Part shown: piece after piece, positions 19,982 to 31,263 of the stretch
Layout of the letters: each line of letters begins with the position of its first letter
Position numbering within the stretch: the stretch's first letter is position 1
Assembly (NCBI RefSeq): GCF_000151315.2
Contig: NW_011887298.1
Location: 936,530 to 1,000,529 of the forward strand
Length of the DNA stretch: 64,000 nucleotides
Direction of reading: 5' to 3'
Origin: Capsaspora owczarzaki ATCC 30864
Taxonomy: Eukaryota; Opisthokonta; Filasterea
Made by a program: the position numbers and the translations under genes
Notes under the pieces: model-generated
The model's input: the letters and a program-made list of their open reading frames with translations, nothing else
The model's database searches: none
What the model was told of the DNA's origin: nothing

Positions 19982-21538
19982 ATGTCCTCGCAAGAATATG
20001 CTAGTGGCGTCTCGTCGTCGTCGCAGGCCATGCGGGCTTCCAAGTACAAGCAGACGCGTGCCACGGATGCGGGCACGATGCGCGAGCGCCGCGCGACTCA
20101 GCAGTCAGACTTGCGCAAGCGCCAGCAATCAGAAATCCTGGCCAAGCGTCGCAGGGATCTCCTTGCCGACGAGTCGCCGACCGTGCAAGAGTACCTGAAC
20201 CAGTTGCCGCAGATTGCTGCCGGCATTCTCAGCGACGACCCCGAGCTCCAGCTCGACTGCACCATCAAAATCCGCAGGTTACTTTCCAAGGAGCGCAGCC
20301 CGCCAATCGACAGGGTTGTTCAAATCAACAATGGAATTCTGATCCCGCGCCTCGTCTCCTTCCTCAATACCGAAAATGGCAACACGCTCTTGCAGTTTGA
20401 GGCGGCCTGGGCCTTGACCAATATTGTTTCTGGCGACTCTGTGTACACTTCGCTTGTTGTTGCTGCCGACGCCGTCCCGTACTTTGTCGCCCTGTTGTAT
20501 AGCCAGGACGACAATGTCAAGGAGCAGGCCGTGTGGGCGCTTGGCAACATTGCCGGCGACAAGCCCGCCTTCCGCGACGTGGTTCTCCACAATGGCGTCA
20601 TGACCCCGCTTGTCACCATTATTCGGAGTTCCTCCAAGATGGCGATGGTCCGCAACGCCACTTGGACGCTCTCCAACTTGTGCCGTGGCAAGACCCCCCC
20701 GCCAAACATGCAAATCATTTCCCCTGCCCTTTCAGTCATCCCCATTCTTCTCTACGTCAAGGACGAGGAGATTTTGACCGACACGTGCTGGGCGCTGTCC
20801 TACCTGACTGACGCCGACAGCCTTCAGATCCAAACCATCGTCGACACTGGCATCACCCCGCGCCTGACTGAGCTGCTCCTGCACCACAACATTAACGTTG
20901 TGACACCTGCCGTGCGAACAGTTGGCAACATTGTCACTGCCGACGACAGACTGACGCAGGTTGTCGTCAACCACGGCGTTCTCGCCAAGCTTGGCACCCT
21001 CCTCCATGGCCTCCGTGACAACATCAAGAAGGAGGCCTGCTGGACCATTTCCAACATTACCGCTGGCTCTGCCGACCAAATCCAAGCCGTGATCAACGCC
21101 AACCTCATCCCTCCGTTGTTGGTGCAGCTGCAGACCGGCGAGCCCAAGACTCGCAAGGAGGCCGCGTGGGCCATTGCCAATGCGTGTGCTGGTGGCTTGC
21201 AGCAGCAAGTCCTGTTCATCGTTGATGCTGGTGCCGTTTTGCCCCTCTGCGCGCAGTTGGTATCGACCGACCTCAAGCTCGTCCACATGATTCTCCAGGC
21301 TCTCGACCGTGTCTTTTTCTTCTGCCCGGAGACACTTGACCTGGTCGAGTCGCAGAACGTCCACCACGTTATCGAGAGTCTGCAGAACAGTCCCGCCCCG
21401 AACGTCGCACAAAAGGCCGCAGAGCTGATTCGCAATCACGTCAGCGACGAGAGTTACGAAGCTCTTGCCCCGGCTCAGACCCAGTCTGCGTACCAGTTTG
21501 GTGGTATCGCTCCTTCCAACGGTGGTTTCAAGTTTTGA
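19982..21538 (+). CDS. Importin subunit alpha (karyopherin alpha)
   Basis: Single coding exon, 518 aa (family about 520-540). The N-terminal importin-beta-binding region is basic (RKRQQSEILAKRRRDL). About ten armadillo repeats follow. The NLS-binding Trp-Asn pairs are visible in series: AWALTNIVSGDS, VWALGNIAGDKP, TWTLSNLCRGKTPPP, CWTISNITAGSADQ and AWAIANACAGG. The CRGKTPPP loop is typical of the alpha-1 clade. The C-terminus is an acidic, CAS-binding type tail without strong features. The protein adapts classical NLS cargo to importin beta for transport into the nucleus. The start was set at the ATG after the T-rich leader because homology and codon bias begin there. Confidence 0.96.
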   Translation: MSSQEYASGVSSSSQAMRASKYKQTRATDAGTMRERRATQQSDLRKRQQSEILAKRRRDLLADESPTVQEYLNQLPQIAAGILSDDPELQLDCTIKIRRLLSKERSPPIDRVVQINNGILIPRLVSFLNTENGNTLLQFEAAWALTNIVSGDSVYTSLVVAADAVPYFVALLYSQDDNVKEQAVWALGNIAGDKPAFRDVVLHNGVMTPLVTIIRSSSKMAMVRNATWTLSNLCRGKTPPPNMQIISPALSVIPILLYVKDEEILTDTCWALSYLTDADSLQIQTIVDTGITPRLTELLLHHNINVVTPAVRTVGNIVTADDRLTQVVVNHGVLAKLGTLLHGLRDNIKKEACWTISNITAGSADQIQAVINANLIPPLLVQLQTGEPKTRKEAAWAIANACAGGLQQQVLFIVDAGAVLPLCAQLVSTDLKLVHMILQALDRVFFFCPETLDLVESQNVHHVIESLQNSPAPNVAQKAAELIRNHVSDESYEALAPAQTQSAYQFGGIAPSNGGFKF

Positions 21539-22014
21539 AGTTTGCCCTTGTGCCCGTCAAAACACGTTTGCACCCACCAAACTCCCCACTCACTCACATT
21601 TCACACCTGTTCCAACAGTTCCGATTTCCAACAATTCCGATTTTTCCAACCAGACTTAACACACTCACAACTTAGCACCCTCACCCCCCTTCTCCATCAC
21701 CATTCATTCCACCACAGCCCTCCATTTGCTTGTTTCCTCTTTGCCTTTGTTTTGTTGTATCTGGTGTTTCTCCCAAACTCGAGCGAGCGACCTCCCACTA
21801 CAAAATGATTGTCTGAATTTGTGCTATTAATGGATTCTGATTAAACCGAAACAAACTTGCCAATCTCAGCATCCCTGTGTTCATTCATTGGTGTCTGATT
21901 ATCTTTCTGATGTTTGATTGTCCTATATTTTGGCAGTGCTGCTGGCGATGACGATTTGACTCAGTCTATTTTTTTTTTTTTTTTTTTTTTGGTTGTTGGT
22001 CGCAGAATGCTGAA
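21539..22014. other. Intergenic spacer
   Basis: 3' UTR of importin alpha followed by a T run (about 21969-21990) that ends in GTTGGTCGCAG, a good 3' splice site for a 5' UTR intron of the next gene. A five-codon upstream ORF (ATG at 22007) precedes the proposed DONSON start. Confidence 0.45.
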
Positions 22015-24953
22015 ATGTTGAATCCTGCGCAGCTCAAACGTCAGCAGGTTGAGCGGCGGCGGCAGCAACAATTATTGCTACAGCAACAGCAACAACAAGG
22101 ACAGCTCGATCATGAGCATCATCAAGATCAGCCGTCATCATCAGAACCAGACCGACCGTTCTTCCCGCCATCACTGAACGATCAGCCGCAGCCAGGTCCG
22201 AGTCGATTGCATCCCTCTGCACATGTCCTTGCGCTTTGATTGTGAAACTCATATACGACCATGCACACAAACCATCTTGATCACGAACAGGTCCATCGCG
22301 GAAGCGACCGTTCGCCCGAGTGATCGCTGCTGAAGCCGCACTCCATGCAGACAGCTCAGTCAAGCCACCACATCCACAGGCATCACCACTACAGAGCGAG
22401 GACGACGCTGCACCAGGCCCATCGCCTTCTAAACGAGCGCGGCAGTCGCGCAAAAACCCGTTCGCAGCCGCCGCGCCAGCAGCGCTCGACCACCAGCGCG
22501 AGCCCTTGTTCGAGGGCGCCGCAGTGCAAGCTGCAGCAGCCGAAGGAGCGCTTCAGGCCGAGCAGCACCCAAAGCAGAGTCATCCTGGCGACGATCAAGA
22601 TTTCCTCACCCTTGATGGCGAGGCAGCCCAGGCGGAGCATGCTGCCGCTCGCGAGGTGGGAGATTTTGGCGCCAAATCCAGCTCATCGGGCCATGCTGGC
22701 CTGAGTCGCTCAAGATCCATGCCGTCGTCGTCGGCAGCCAACAGCCGACTACTTGCGTCGTTGTCATCGACGATGGCATCGCCGGCGTCAAAGCAGCACC
22801 ATTCTGCCGCGGATGGAAGCGCATTCGTGCTCGCCCAAGCGCTTGCCGTTGCCGCTCCACAAACCGCCTCAGACACCACTGGTCGTTCGCAGCTTTCCAC
22901 CATGCGAAGCTCGGTTTTGCGTCAGTCCATCGGGGCGACCAACCGTCGACCGCAACTGTCGTCTGCCACCTCGACCACCAGCAGCAACTTGCGAACCACA
23001 ACAAGCTCTAGCAATCTCGCCAGTGGCAAGCCTGGTCTTCCGTTCGACCTGACCATCAAAAGCATCGTGCGATTCACATCAATGTATCCGTTTACCTGGT
23101 GTTCGACGCTCAAGTCAGCCGAGCAGGCCGCGGGGACGGCGTCGTTTGTTCAGCAGAGTGTCACCCCCATTTTGCGATCATTCGGAGACGGGGCTTCATT
23201 GCCACCAATGCTGCGCTCTGCGTCTGCCATCCAATCGCCTGCGTTGGGCGGGAGTGGCACTCCCTCGCGTCCTGCCACCCCGTCCACTGCTGCTGCTGCT
23301 GCTGGGCTCAATCCTGGCGAGCTGCCACTGGGCGTGTTGGCACCGCTACCTTCGTCCGTGCAAAAGGCCCTATTCCAGCGCGCCTTGCACTATTGGCAAC
23401 ACCCTGCCATGCCACGAACCAGCTCCTACCAACAAAACGTCAATCACTTGACGGGTGTAGCGCTGAACCTGGCCCGCTCTGAAGCAAGTGCAGGCCTCCT
23501 CGTGGCGAATGCTGCCACACCGAAAGGCGGCTCCACTTCCACTCCCTCGTCAGGCCCACGAGGCCAACCTGCATCAACGCTATTTGAACTACAACAACTA
23601 TCCAGCGCGCAAGTCCAGCACCTCGGTGCGGATGTGCAAGCCGATCTGGCAGTCGCCAAGCGCGAACTTCAACTATGGAATGAGGCGTTTTCGTCCATTT
23701 ACGCGCTCTTCCGTAATAATCTGGCATCCTATTTTTACGTCGTCACTGCAGACCAAACGGTATTGTTTACCAGTGCGCAGGTTGGAGGTGTGACTGAGGC
23801 CACTGTGCGCATGTCTCGATCTTCTCGAGCTTTACGCCGTGCGCTGTCTGATGCTGAAGTTGCCTTTCAAATGCCTCTTCTTGCAGACAGCGACGTTGCT
23901 GATCTCGAAGAAGCGGAGGCCAAACGGCAAGAATGGCGCAGTCGAAGACCCGGTGCTGCCGGTTCTGCCAGTGCTCCCACATCCGCCAACCCGCTGGAAG
24001 CCGATCCAACAACCATCAACGACGCGCTTGCAACCGGCATGCAAGAGACAGAAAAAGAAGCAACGGCGTCGGTGAATCCTCTGACAGAAGCTCGCATGGA
24101 TGCCTACCGCGAGACACTGGCGATGGAGAGGGAGGGCAGCGTTCGGACGTCCATCGTGACACTCGAGTCGTCCATTGAAAACACTCCGAAATCCATGCTA
24201 CTCTTCCAGGGCCCCAATGCCAGCGCTGTCGTTTTCGACTTTATTCTAAACTCGCGACTCATCAACAAGATGGCTTCTGGCGGGCCGCCCCCGCTCCTGT
24301 ACGCCCCTGTCGCGTTTACGCATGCGTCTCTTCAGCGCACAGAGATTCGACAGAACTCGGCCATCAAGCGTGCCGCCGCTGCGTCATCCTCTGTCGGCCT
24401 CGGGGACAATGAGCCGAATGGAGGCGCTGGTCCCGCTGGGCTCGAGCGATGGTTTAATCTCGTCCTCGAAGGACCCATTTTCCCGCACACAGTCTATCGA
24501 TTAATGCAAGTCTTCAAGGCCACTCACGTTGGGAACTTTGAGGCTTCTCTTCATGCCAATCCCCTAACGATTCCTCTCAATGCCTCAGGTCGAGACCAGC
24601 CATCAGCAATCGCCACACAAGGGCGCCTCCGGCGTCAGAGCACATCTTCACTTTCTCGCTCGTCACTGCACAGTCCGGCGCCCACTTCTGGTCGCTGGGA
24701 CGAGGACTTTCTTGCAGATACAGGATCTCGGGGTGCGCTCGGAGTCGATGAGCTATCTGTGGGTGCGTGGGACGAAGAAACTGGATTCTTTGGCGACACG
24801 CTTGCCTCTGCGGTCGTTCACGCTCGTTGGGACGCTGTTCAATCGGATGAAGAGCAGCACACAAGAAGCTCGTCGGGCTTGGAGGCAATGGAAGCGGTCA
24901 ACTCGATTGTTTGTGAAGATGGCGTTTTTCGTTTCACGACTGCTGCGCTCTGA
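22015..24953 (+). CDS. DONSON: DONSON homologue (replication fork protein)
   Basis: Two exons, 22015-22195 and 22291-24953, joined CCAG|GTCCGA to AACAG|GTCC in phase 1, give 947 aa (human 566). The N-terminus is Gln-rich, then comes KRARQSRKNPFA, which matches the conserved NPF region of DONSON. Core motifs follow: LPFDLTIKSIVRFTSMYPFT with W, ALFQRALHYWQHPAMP, and ELQLWNEAFSSIYALFRNN leading to YFYVVTADQTVLFTSAQ. In animals DONSON helps load GINS onto MCM during CMG helicase assembly and protects stalled forks. The extra length comes from Ser/Ala-rich linkers within the core and after it. Confidence 0.85.
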
Positions 24954-25189
24954 TACCGTTCAAAGGCAGTACCTGGATGGTGCAAAATGGTACTCTTGTC
25001 GGGTGGAGTGGCAGCCACCTACATATGGCCCAAAAGGAGACTTTTTGAGCAGAGACGACCAAACCTTGATGGCGAAAGGCTTTGAAAAGAAAGGATGTAT
25101 TGTACAATGGAAAATACCAAACAATAGTAATGAAAACCTCAAAATTAACACCACCAGCCAGTACTAGCGATAGACTGTTGAACTTTTGT

Positions 25190-26090
25190 TCATCGAGGGG
25201 CTGGGAACAACAGCAACCAAAAGAAAAAAAAAACCCCAAACAAACAGAGTAAGCAAGTTAAGAACCGTTCTGAGCACGCGAACAAAATCAACAGTGTTAG
25301 CTCGAATGCCGTTACCTCCATAAGCATCTGGCATGCGCTCAATGCTATAACGATGCTGTGTGATAAACATGATTGGCACACCGGGCACTTTTCGGATTCG
25401 CCGTTTGAGATCGCGATCGCACGTTGCGACAATGTAACATTTGTGCTGCAAACATGATCCAAGCAGATGCAGTAAAGTGCAGTTAGTAGACAACCAGAGG
25501 GAGACGATGGGGGGGGAGGTTTGAAACGATCAAGTACGCAAAACCGGCTGATGTCTCTCTTAATTTTGTGTGTTTTTTTTTTTTTTTTTTACCTGAGTTA
25601 CTCGTTGAACGAGACAGTCGTCGGCATAAGTGCCCTTGTGGGTGCAAGGCAACCGTTCAAAGCGTGGGTCCTTGGCAACCTTGAGAGCCAGACGGTACTT
25701 GAGGCCCAGCTTTTCGAGTTCGGCCATCACACAGTCGGTAACGCAGGGGATGCACTTGGCAAAGAGGCAGTCCATGGCGGCCGGAATGACCTCGAGCTTG
25801 TTCTGGATGGAAAAGTTGATAAAGTTCGTGTCCAGCAGAATGCGGTACGGCGGACCCAGCTGCGTGTTGTACTTGAAGAAGAGCGCAGACGACATTTGTG
25901 GCAGCTCGCGCAGCTGCTTGGCGGCCTCTGCAGCGGCCTCAGCGCCGAGCTTCTTGTTCAGGTCGACCGTCTCCTTCTTGTTCTCGGCGCCGGCATTGTG
26001 CTTGTCCTTGGCCTTGGTGATGCGCGCGTCCTTGGGACTGATCATGCGCTTGACGGCCGCGAACTTGCGCGTCTTTGACTGCTTGCCCAT
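25190..26090 (-). CDS. FCF1: FCF1/UTP24 PIN-domain rRNA-processing nuclease
   Basis: Three minus-strand exons: 25593-26090, 25316-25445 and 25190-25200. Phases agree (0 and 1) and give 212 aa (human 198). The start MGKQSKTRKFAAVKRMISP is typical. The PIN-domain acidic residues are in RILLDTNFINF, DCVMAELEKL, TYADDCLVQRV and CYIVATCDRDLKRRIRK. The last coding exon is only 11 nt: it completes MPDAYGAPR, matching the conserved MPDDYGAPRF end. Without this join the frame would run on through intron sequence. FCF1 is the SSU-processome endonuclease for the early cuts around the 5' end of 18S rRNA, acting in the nucleolus. Confidence 0.93.
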
Positions 26091-26614
26091 GTGTGTTTGA
26101 AAGAAAGCAAGCAAGAACGAGTGATTTGGAGGTTTGTCTCGCGGCTGTCCGTCTTTCGGTCAGAGTCCGTTCACTTCAGGAGAGACAGGAATGTCTAGTC
26201 GAGTGAGAAAGTAGGCGGAGGCGGGGGGGGGGGAGAAGGCGAGAGAAGCAGGAGGTGTATGGGGTCAAATGAATGGAGGGCTTTTTCCACGTGCGGGAAT
26301 GAAGAGAGACTAAGACTGGACTTCCAAACATTAGAAATTTGCAGAGGAGACTCGAATCTTGGATCCTCACCAATGTGCCTTCTATCTTGTCACCAAAGGA
26401 GACTTTGGCTGAGATTGACAGCAGAACAACAAGGGTTTCGCACCGAATCCATTTTGTATTGAAGCACTGGAAATTTGTATTGAAAATTTGCAGCTTTCAA
26501 CATTTTGGCTCAATTTTGCTAAACCAGCCATTCCTGTCAAAACCAATCGGACCATTTGTTTCACTTTTCATTTTTTTCCCCTCTCCCCATACTCTTTGAT
26601 TTGCACACACACAA
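26091..26614. promoter_or_regulatory. Shared divergent upstream region
   Basis: 524 bp between FCF1 (minus) and the LRRFIP-like gene (plus). It contains a G run (about 26224-26233) and T-rich stretches near the plus-strand start. No specific element named. Confidence 0.4.
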
Positions 26615-28663
26615 ATGGCTTCGCCCGGTCGAGCGTCACGCACAAAGTTCAGCGAAGATGCAATGCTGATCTCTCTCGCCTCCGAGGTTAGTTTTTCCGC
26701 CCCCCCCTTTCCTTTCCGCCCCCTTTCCTTCCTTCAACCTTCCTCCCCTATCTACGACATCCCTTGCTCGACTTGCTGCACCTTCGATGCTATGCTCGCT
26801 CGCACTTTGAGTGTTCGAAGAATTGACTTTTTTTTTTTTCTTGTCCCAATTGCTTACGCTGTCAACCTTCAAAACCGCCCTCGCCCTCCAACCCCACAGG
26901 CCGAGAAGCGCCTCGATGCCAAGCGCAAGCAGCGCAAGGAGGCCAAGGCAGCCGTCATGCAGCGCCAGGAGAGTCTCCAGCGCAAGGTAAACCAACGGCC
27001 AGCGAATTCAGAGATCTGTCTCTCGCTCTCTCGCTCGATGCTAGCAGTGAAAGGGACCTCACTTGGACTTGACATTCCAAAAACAAACAAACAATCAGGA
27101 GGCACAAAAGCTGAATGCCACTTTCAGGGAGAAGGCCGAGGTCGAGAAGACCATCATGGAAAGCCGAATGAACGTCCTGCTCTCTGGAGGAGTACGGTTT
27201 TTTGGTTTTTGGTTGACAAGGGGTGGGTTGGTCATCCTGTTACTCACGACGTGTTGCTCAATGACACACATTGGCACCGCTTCGCCCGATTCCTGCAGAA
27301 GGCAGATGCAGGGCTTTCCGTTGGAACGGATGTAAGGCACTCAATTTGAGCTTTTTGTTCGCTATTACTTGGTCTACACAGCGCTGTTGCTCACCGTGAA
27401 TGGACACAACCGCAGATCGTTCAGACAGTCGCCGGCGAGAAGCTAGTGTCGCTGCGCCAACAGCTCGACCAGGCTTTGCAATCCAAGACGATGGTCGAGT
27501 CGTCGAAATCGACGCTGCGCTTTGCCATCGAAGACCTCAAAGATCGGTGCGCATTCACTGGCCTTGTAGTAGGCTTTGTTGGTTTGGTATCGAGCACGCA
27601 CTGACTCATTGCATGTGCGTCTCCTCTGCTCGCAGGCTTGAGGAGCGCGAGGAAGAACTCAGCCAAGCGCTGATTGACCTCAAAATGTACCGCCAAAAGT
27701 ACCAACAAGAGGAAGGCGCTCGTCTGCTCATGGAAAAGAATGCCGAAGAGTACTCCAAGGAAGTCGATCGCATGCGTGAGCAAGTGTTGCCATTGTCGCA
27801 AGAAATGTCAGTCCTTTCAACCTGTCGAGAGTTAATGCCTCGCCTCGTCGCATGGGTACTAACAGTTCACTCATACACATACTTTCTCGTCTCTGCCAAT
27901 AGCGAAACTCAGAAGCAAGCGAATGCGGAGCTTCAAGAGCGCCTTGCCTCTCTCGGCGATGTCCAAAGCTCAAGCAGCAAGGTTTCCGAAAAGCTCGACG
28001 CGACTTGTATGCTTTTGCTGTTTCCGTTTTTTGGCGCCACTCCAAGTGTCTTGCCATGTTTCACATGCACAACTGACCTCTCTCTTAATCCTTGACTTTT
28101 TCAGTGAAAGAGCTGGCCGAGTCGCGCGCCGAGACTGCCGCCGCCAAAGATTCAAACAAGCGCTTTGAGCAAGAAGTGGATCGTTTGCGCGAGCAACTCA
28201 AGACCATGGGCGAGAAGAGTACGTGATGACACGACGCAGGGTCCACACCATTGCAGTGCACCTCGCTAAATTGTTGATTTTTTCCCCACCTAGGCAAGGG
28301 AAGCGAAGAAGCAAACAAGCTCCGCACACAACTCGAAGACGAGCAGCTGGCTAAGGGCCGTCTTGAACGCCAAGTCACCAAAATGCAGCCGCGAATTGAT
28401 CAGTTGGAGAAGGATTTGACTGAATCGGTAAGCTGTTGTTTCGTTGTTTCTGAACCCTGTATTCCCCCCCCCACCTACTTTGTGGTTGTTGTTGCTCATG
28501 CTTTCCTATCCATCATTTTTATTTGCTGCCTCTACAGGAGGCCCAGTTGTCCGACCTCAAGGCCGAGAAGCGAAAGACACAGCGCGAGCAGCGCCAAATG
28601 CAAACACAAATCACCGAGCTCCAGACCGAACTGAACGTCCTCAAGGCGACCATGAAGAAGTGA
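26615..28663 (+). CDS. LRRFIP-like coiled-coil protein
   Basis: Ten exons: 26615-26686, 26900-26986, 27099-27191, 27299-27331, 27416-27546, 27636-27806, 27903-28006, 28105-28218, 28294-28427 and 28538-28663. All junctions are GT/AG with consistent phases, giving 354 aa. The N-terminus (KFSEDAMLISLASEAEKRLD then AKRKQRKEAK) resembles LRRFIP1/2, whose N-terminus reads [23 protein letters not shown]. From about residue 96 to the end it is nearly all heptad-type coiled coil (LRQQLDQALQSK, LEEREEELSQALIDLK, MQTQITELQTELNVLKATMK). LRRFIP proteins bind the LRR domain of Flightless-I and act in cytoskeletal and signalling scaffolds; that role is inferred here. The ten small exons contrast with the single-exon genes nearby. 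Confidence 0.7.
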
Positions 28664-28920
28664 TTTTCAGGACCCCTCCCTCCTGATGTCATGGTGCTCG
28701 TTGTCTGTTGATTGGTTGGTTTCAGCAACCAGTTGTTCCGTTGTTGGTAGTTTTTTTTGTTTTCTGTGTTGGCTGTTATCTGTCTTGTGTTATTTCCCCC
28801 CCCCCCCATTATACTTTGCGCTTTGCGTTTCGTCTCCAAACCCGCTCCCTCTGTTCCCCATGTTCGTTCGTGAATTGCTTGCTCTGTTCACTCGTTTTTT
28901 TTTTTCTTCTTTGGTTTAAG

Positions 28921-30692
28921 ATGGCATTGGTGAACGGTCGCCGTCCTCTCTTTGCTGGCCTCTCGTCGACGGCCACTGCGCCCATCACGGCTGCCCGCAG
29001 CACCCCCGCCTCCGTCTCTGGCCGGTACGCCGCGCTCTCTGCCGAAGACGACGCCATGGCCGAGTCCGAGCTCAGCGGCCTGACCGAGCTCAACCAGCAA
29101 CTCGGCGCAATGTCGCAGCTCCCCGTCTTTGACGTTCCCGCTGTCCAAGACGTGAGTGTTTCCCCTCTTCGAGCGTTCTAGCCGCACACATATATACACA
29201 CACATACACACTCTCTCGCTTCTATCGTTGGACTTGCTCCAGTGATGGAAGCGAACAAAACGAACCAAAAAAAAAAAATCTTCCAGAATTGACAAAGTTT
29301 CGCGATCCCTTTTTTTTTTTTTTTCTTTTTTTTGACTTGATTCACTTTTTCTTTGGGTTTTTGGCTTTGTTTTCTGGATCTTTGTTTCGTGTCGTTTTTT
29401 TGTTGTTTTCCTTCTTGGTTTGTTGAAAGAACCGCTTGTTCGCGAACGACGGTGAAATGAGCGACTTCAATGCCAATCCATTGCGCGCTCGTTTTCACTG
29501 CATCGCCCAGTCGTCACTCTCTCACTCTCTCACACTCTCGCACTCCTCCAAACGACCATCAAGTTGGCTTGGAGCGATACGATTCAACCGTCTGTGGACT
29601 AACGTTTCGCTCTTCTTTTTGTGGCACTTCTTTTGTCTTGTCTTTGCAGCCCGCTGCGTTCTTGCATGCGTACACCGAAGACCCGCACAGCAAGGTCAAG
29701 ATCCACATCCAGCACGGCACAACCACTCTTGCATTCAAGTTCAAGCACGGCATCATTGTCGCTGTCGATTCGCGCGCCACGGGTGGCTCTTACATTGGTA
29801 CGATTTCGTTGGACAAGTATTCCAAAAAACCAAGCATAACACTGCAACTCACTCTCCTCGTCTGTCTGTCGGATGTCTAGCGTCGGGCACTGTCAAGAAA
29901 GTGATTGAAATCAACCCATACCTTTTGGGAACTATGGCTGGTGGCGCCGCCGACTGCAGTTTCTGGGAACGCGAGCTTGCGCGCCGTTGCCGGTACGGTT
30001 TTTCGTTTGGTGGTGTTCTTGTTTGTCCATCTCTCATGCCAGAGCCGGACATTTGCTTATTCCATGGAGAAAACCCACCCACCCACTGTTCATTCACGAT
30101 TCCAACTGCCTCCCTTCCTTCTCGCAGCATCTACGAGCTTCGCAACAAGGAGCGCATCTCGGTCGCTGCCGCGTCCAAGCTTCTTGCAAACATGGTTTAC
30201 GGATACAAGAACATGGGTCTGTCCATGGGCACGATGATTACTGGCTGGGACAAGCGTGGACCCGAGCTTTATTATGTTGATAGCGATGGCACTCGGCTGC
30301 ACGGTGACATGTTCTCGGTCGGCTCTGGCTCCACCTACGCGTATGGTGTTCTCGACGCTGGCTTCCGTTATGACATGACTCCCGAGGAGGCCTGCGAGCT
30401 TGGTCGACGATCCATCTACCACGCAACACACCGTGATGCTTATTCTGGTGGTTTTGTGAATGGTATGTTTGATCGCCGGGGGGGGGGGGAATGGTCTCAG
30501 CGTTGTTTGCTTTGGTTGATTCAACTGAATGCGGTGCTCTGGAGCTGACCTGGTTTTCCTTTTTTTTTTTCTTTTTTTTTTTTTTTTCTTTGGCACTCAG
30601 TCTACCACGTTCGCGAAGAAGGCTGGGTCAAAATTTCGTCCACCGATGTCAACCAGCTGCACTATGGCTACAAGGCTGGGTTTGCACAGTAA
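28921..30692 (+). CDS. PSMB5: 20S proteasome subunit beta type-5
   Basis: Five exons: 28921-29151, 29650-29797, 29881-29992, 30128-30462 and 30601-30692; phases agree and give 305 aa. Autocleavage is expected at [10 protein letters not shown], so the active-site Thr is residue 101 after an unusually long, Ala/Ser-rich propeptide. The mature part is highly conserved ([82 protein letters not shown]). Beta-5 carries the chymotrypsin-like activity of the proteasome core. Intron 1 (498 bp) holds T tracts and an open stretch that I reject as an exon. Confidence 0.95.
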
Positions 30693-31263
30693 ACGCAAAT
30701 GCTTCTTGTTCAATAAAGATAATACCAAACGAAGCATTTGTTGCGACGAGGGCGATTGACACGAGCTCGAGACCCAACCACTCGACACTGTTCTGCAATG
30801 GTGATGGAACACTTGTGCGAGTGGACTTTGGTATTGAACAAACACGAGTGGACTTTAGTATTGAACAAACATGTTTTGAACATTTCTGAATCGACATTGC
30901 TGCAATCGGTTTTGAACAACATGAGCAATGGACAAAGTTGATCCGGACAAAAATGCAAATAACTTTGAACAGCACCCGTTGAACAGCCGCTTTTGAACTA
31001 CAAGGTCTGAGGACGAGATTCTTCAACCGGAGTTAGGCACCCGTGTTAGATTTGCGAGTTTTCGTAATGCTGCGCCAGCCAAATCGAAGTCGGCTCAGGA
31101 AGGCTCTGCCAGCCCCGCCGCTGTGAGAAGTTACCCAAATGAGGACAAATACATGAAATTTGTGAGAACAGGGTAATGGCGTCCAGAGGACAGGCGTGAG
31201 ATCGAAACGTTAGGCAATGTCCTTGATTCAGTCATAACTTGTTTGTTTTTTTGTCTTTTCTAA
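30693..31263. other. Intergenic spacer with short tandem repeat
   Basis: A 26-bp unit (GAGTGGACTTTRGTATTGAA plus ACAAAC) occurs twice in tandem at about 30820-30871. No gene recognised. The upstream region of the large LRR gene presumably lies here. Confidence 0.45.

Noticed and set aside
29435-29500. Possible extra exon in PSMB5 intron 1 ([20 protein letters not shown])
   Set aside because: The acceptor and donor contexts are poor, and joining 29151 to 29650 directly gives a consistent phase and a sensible propeptide.
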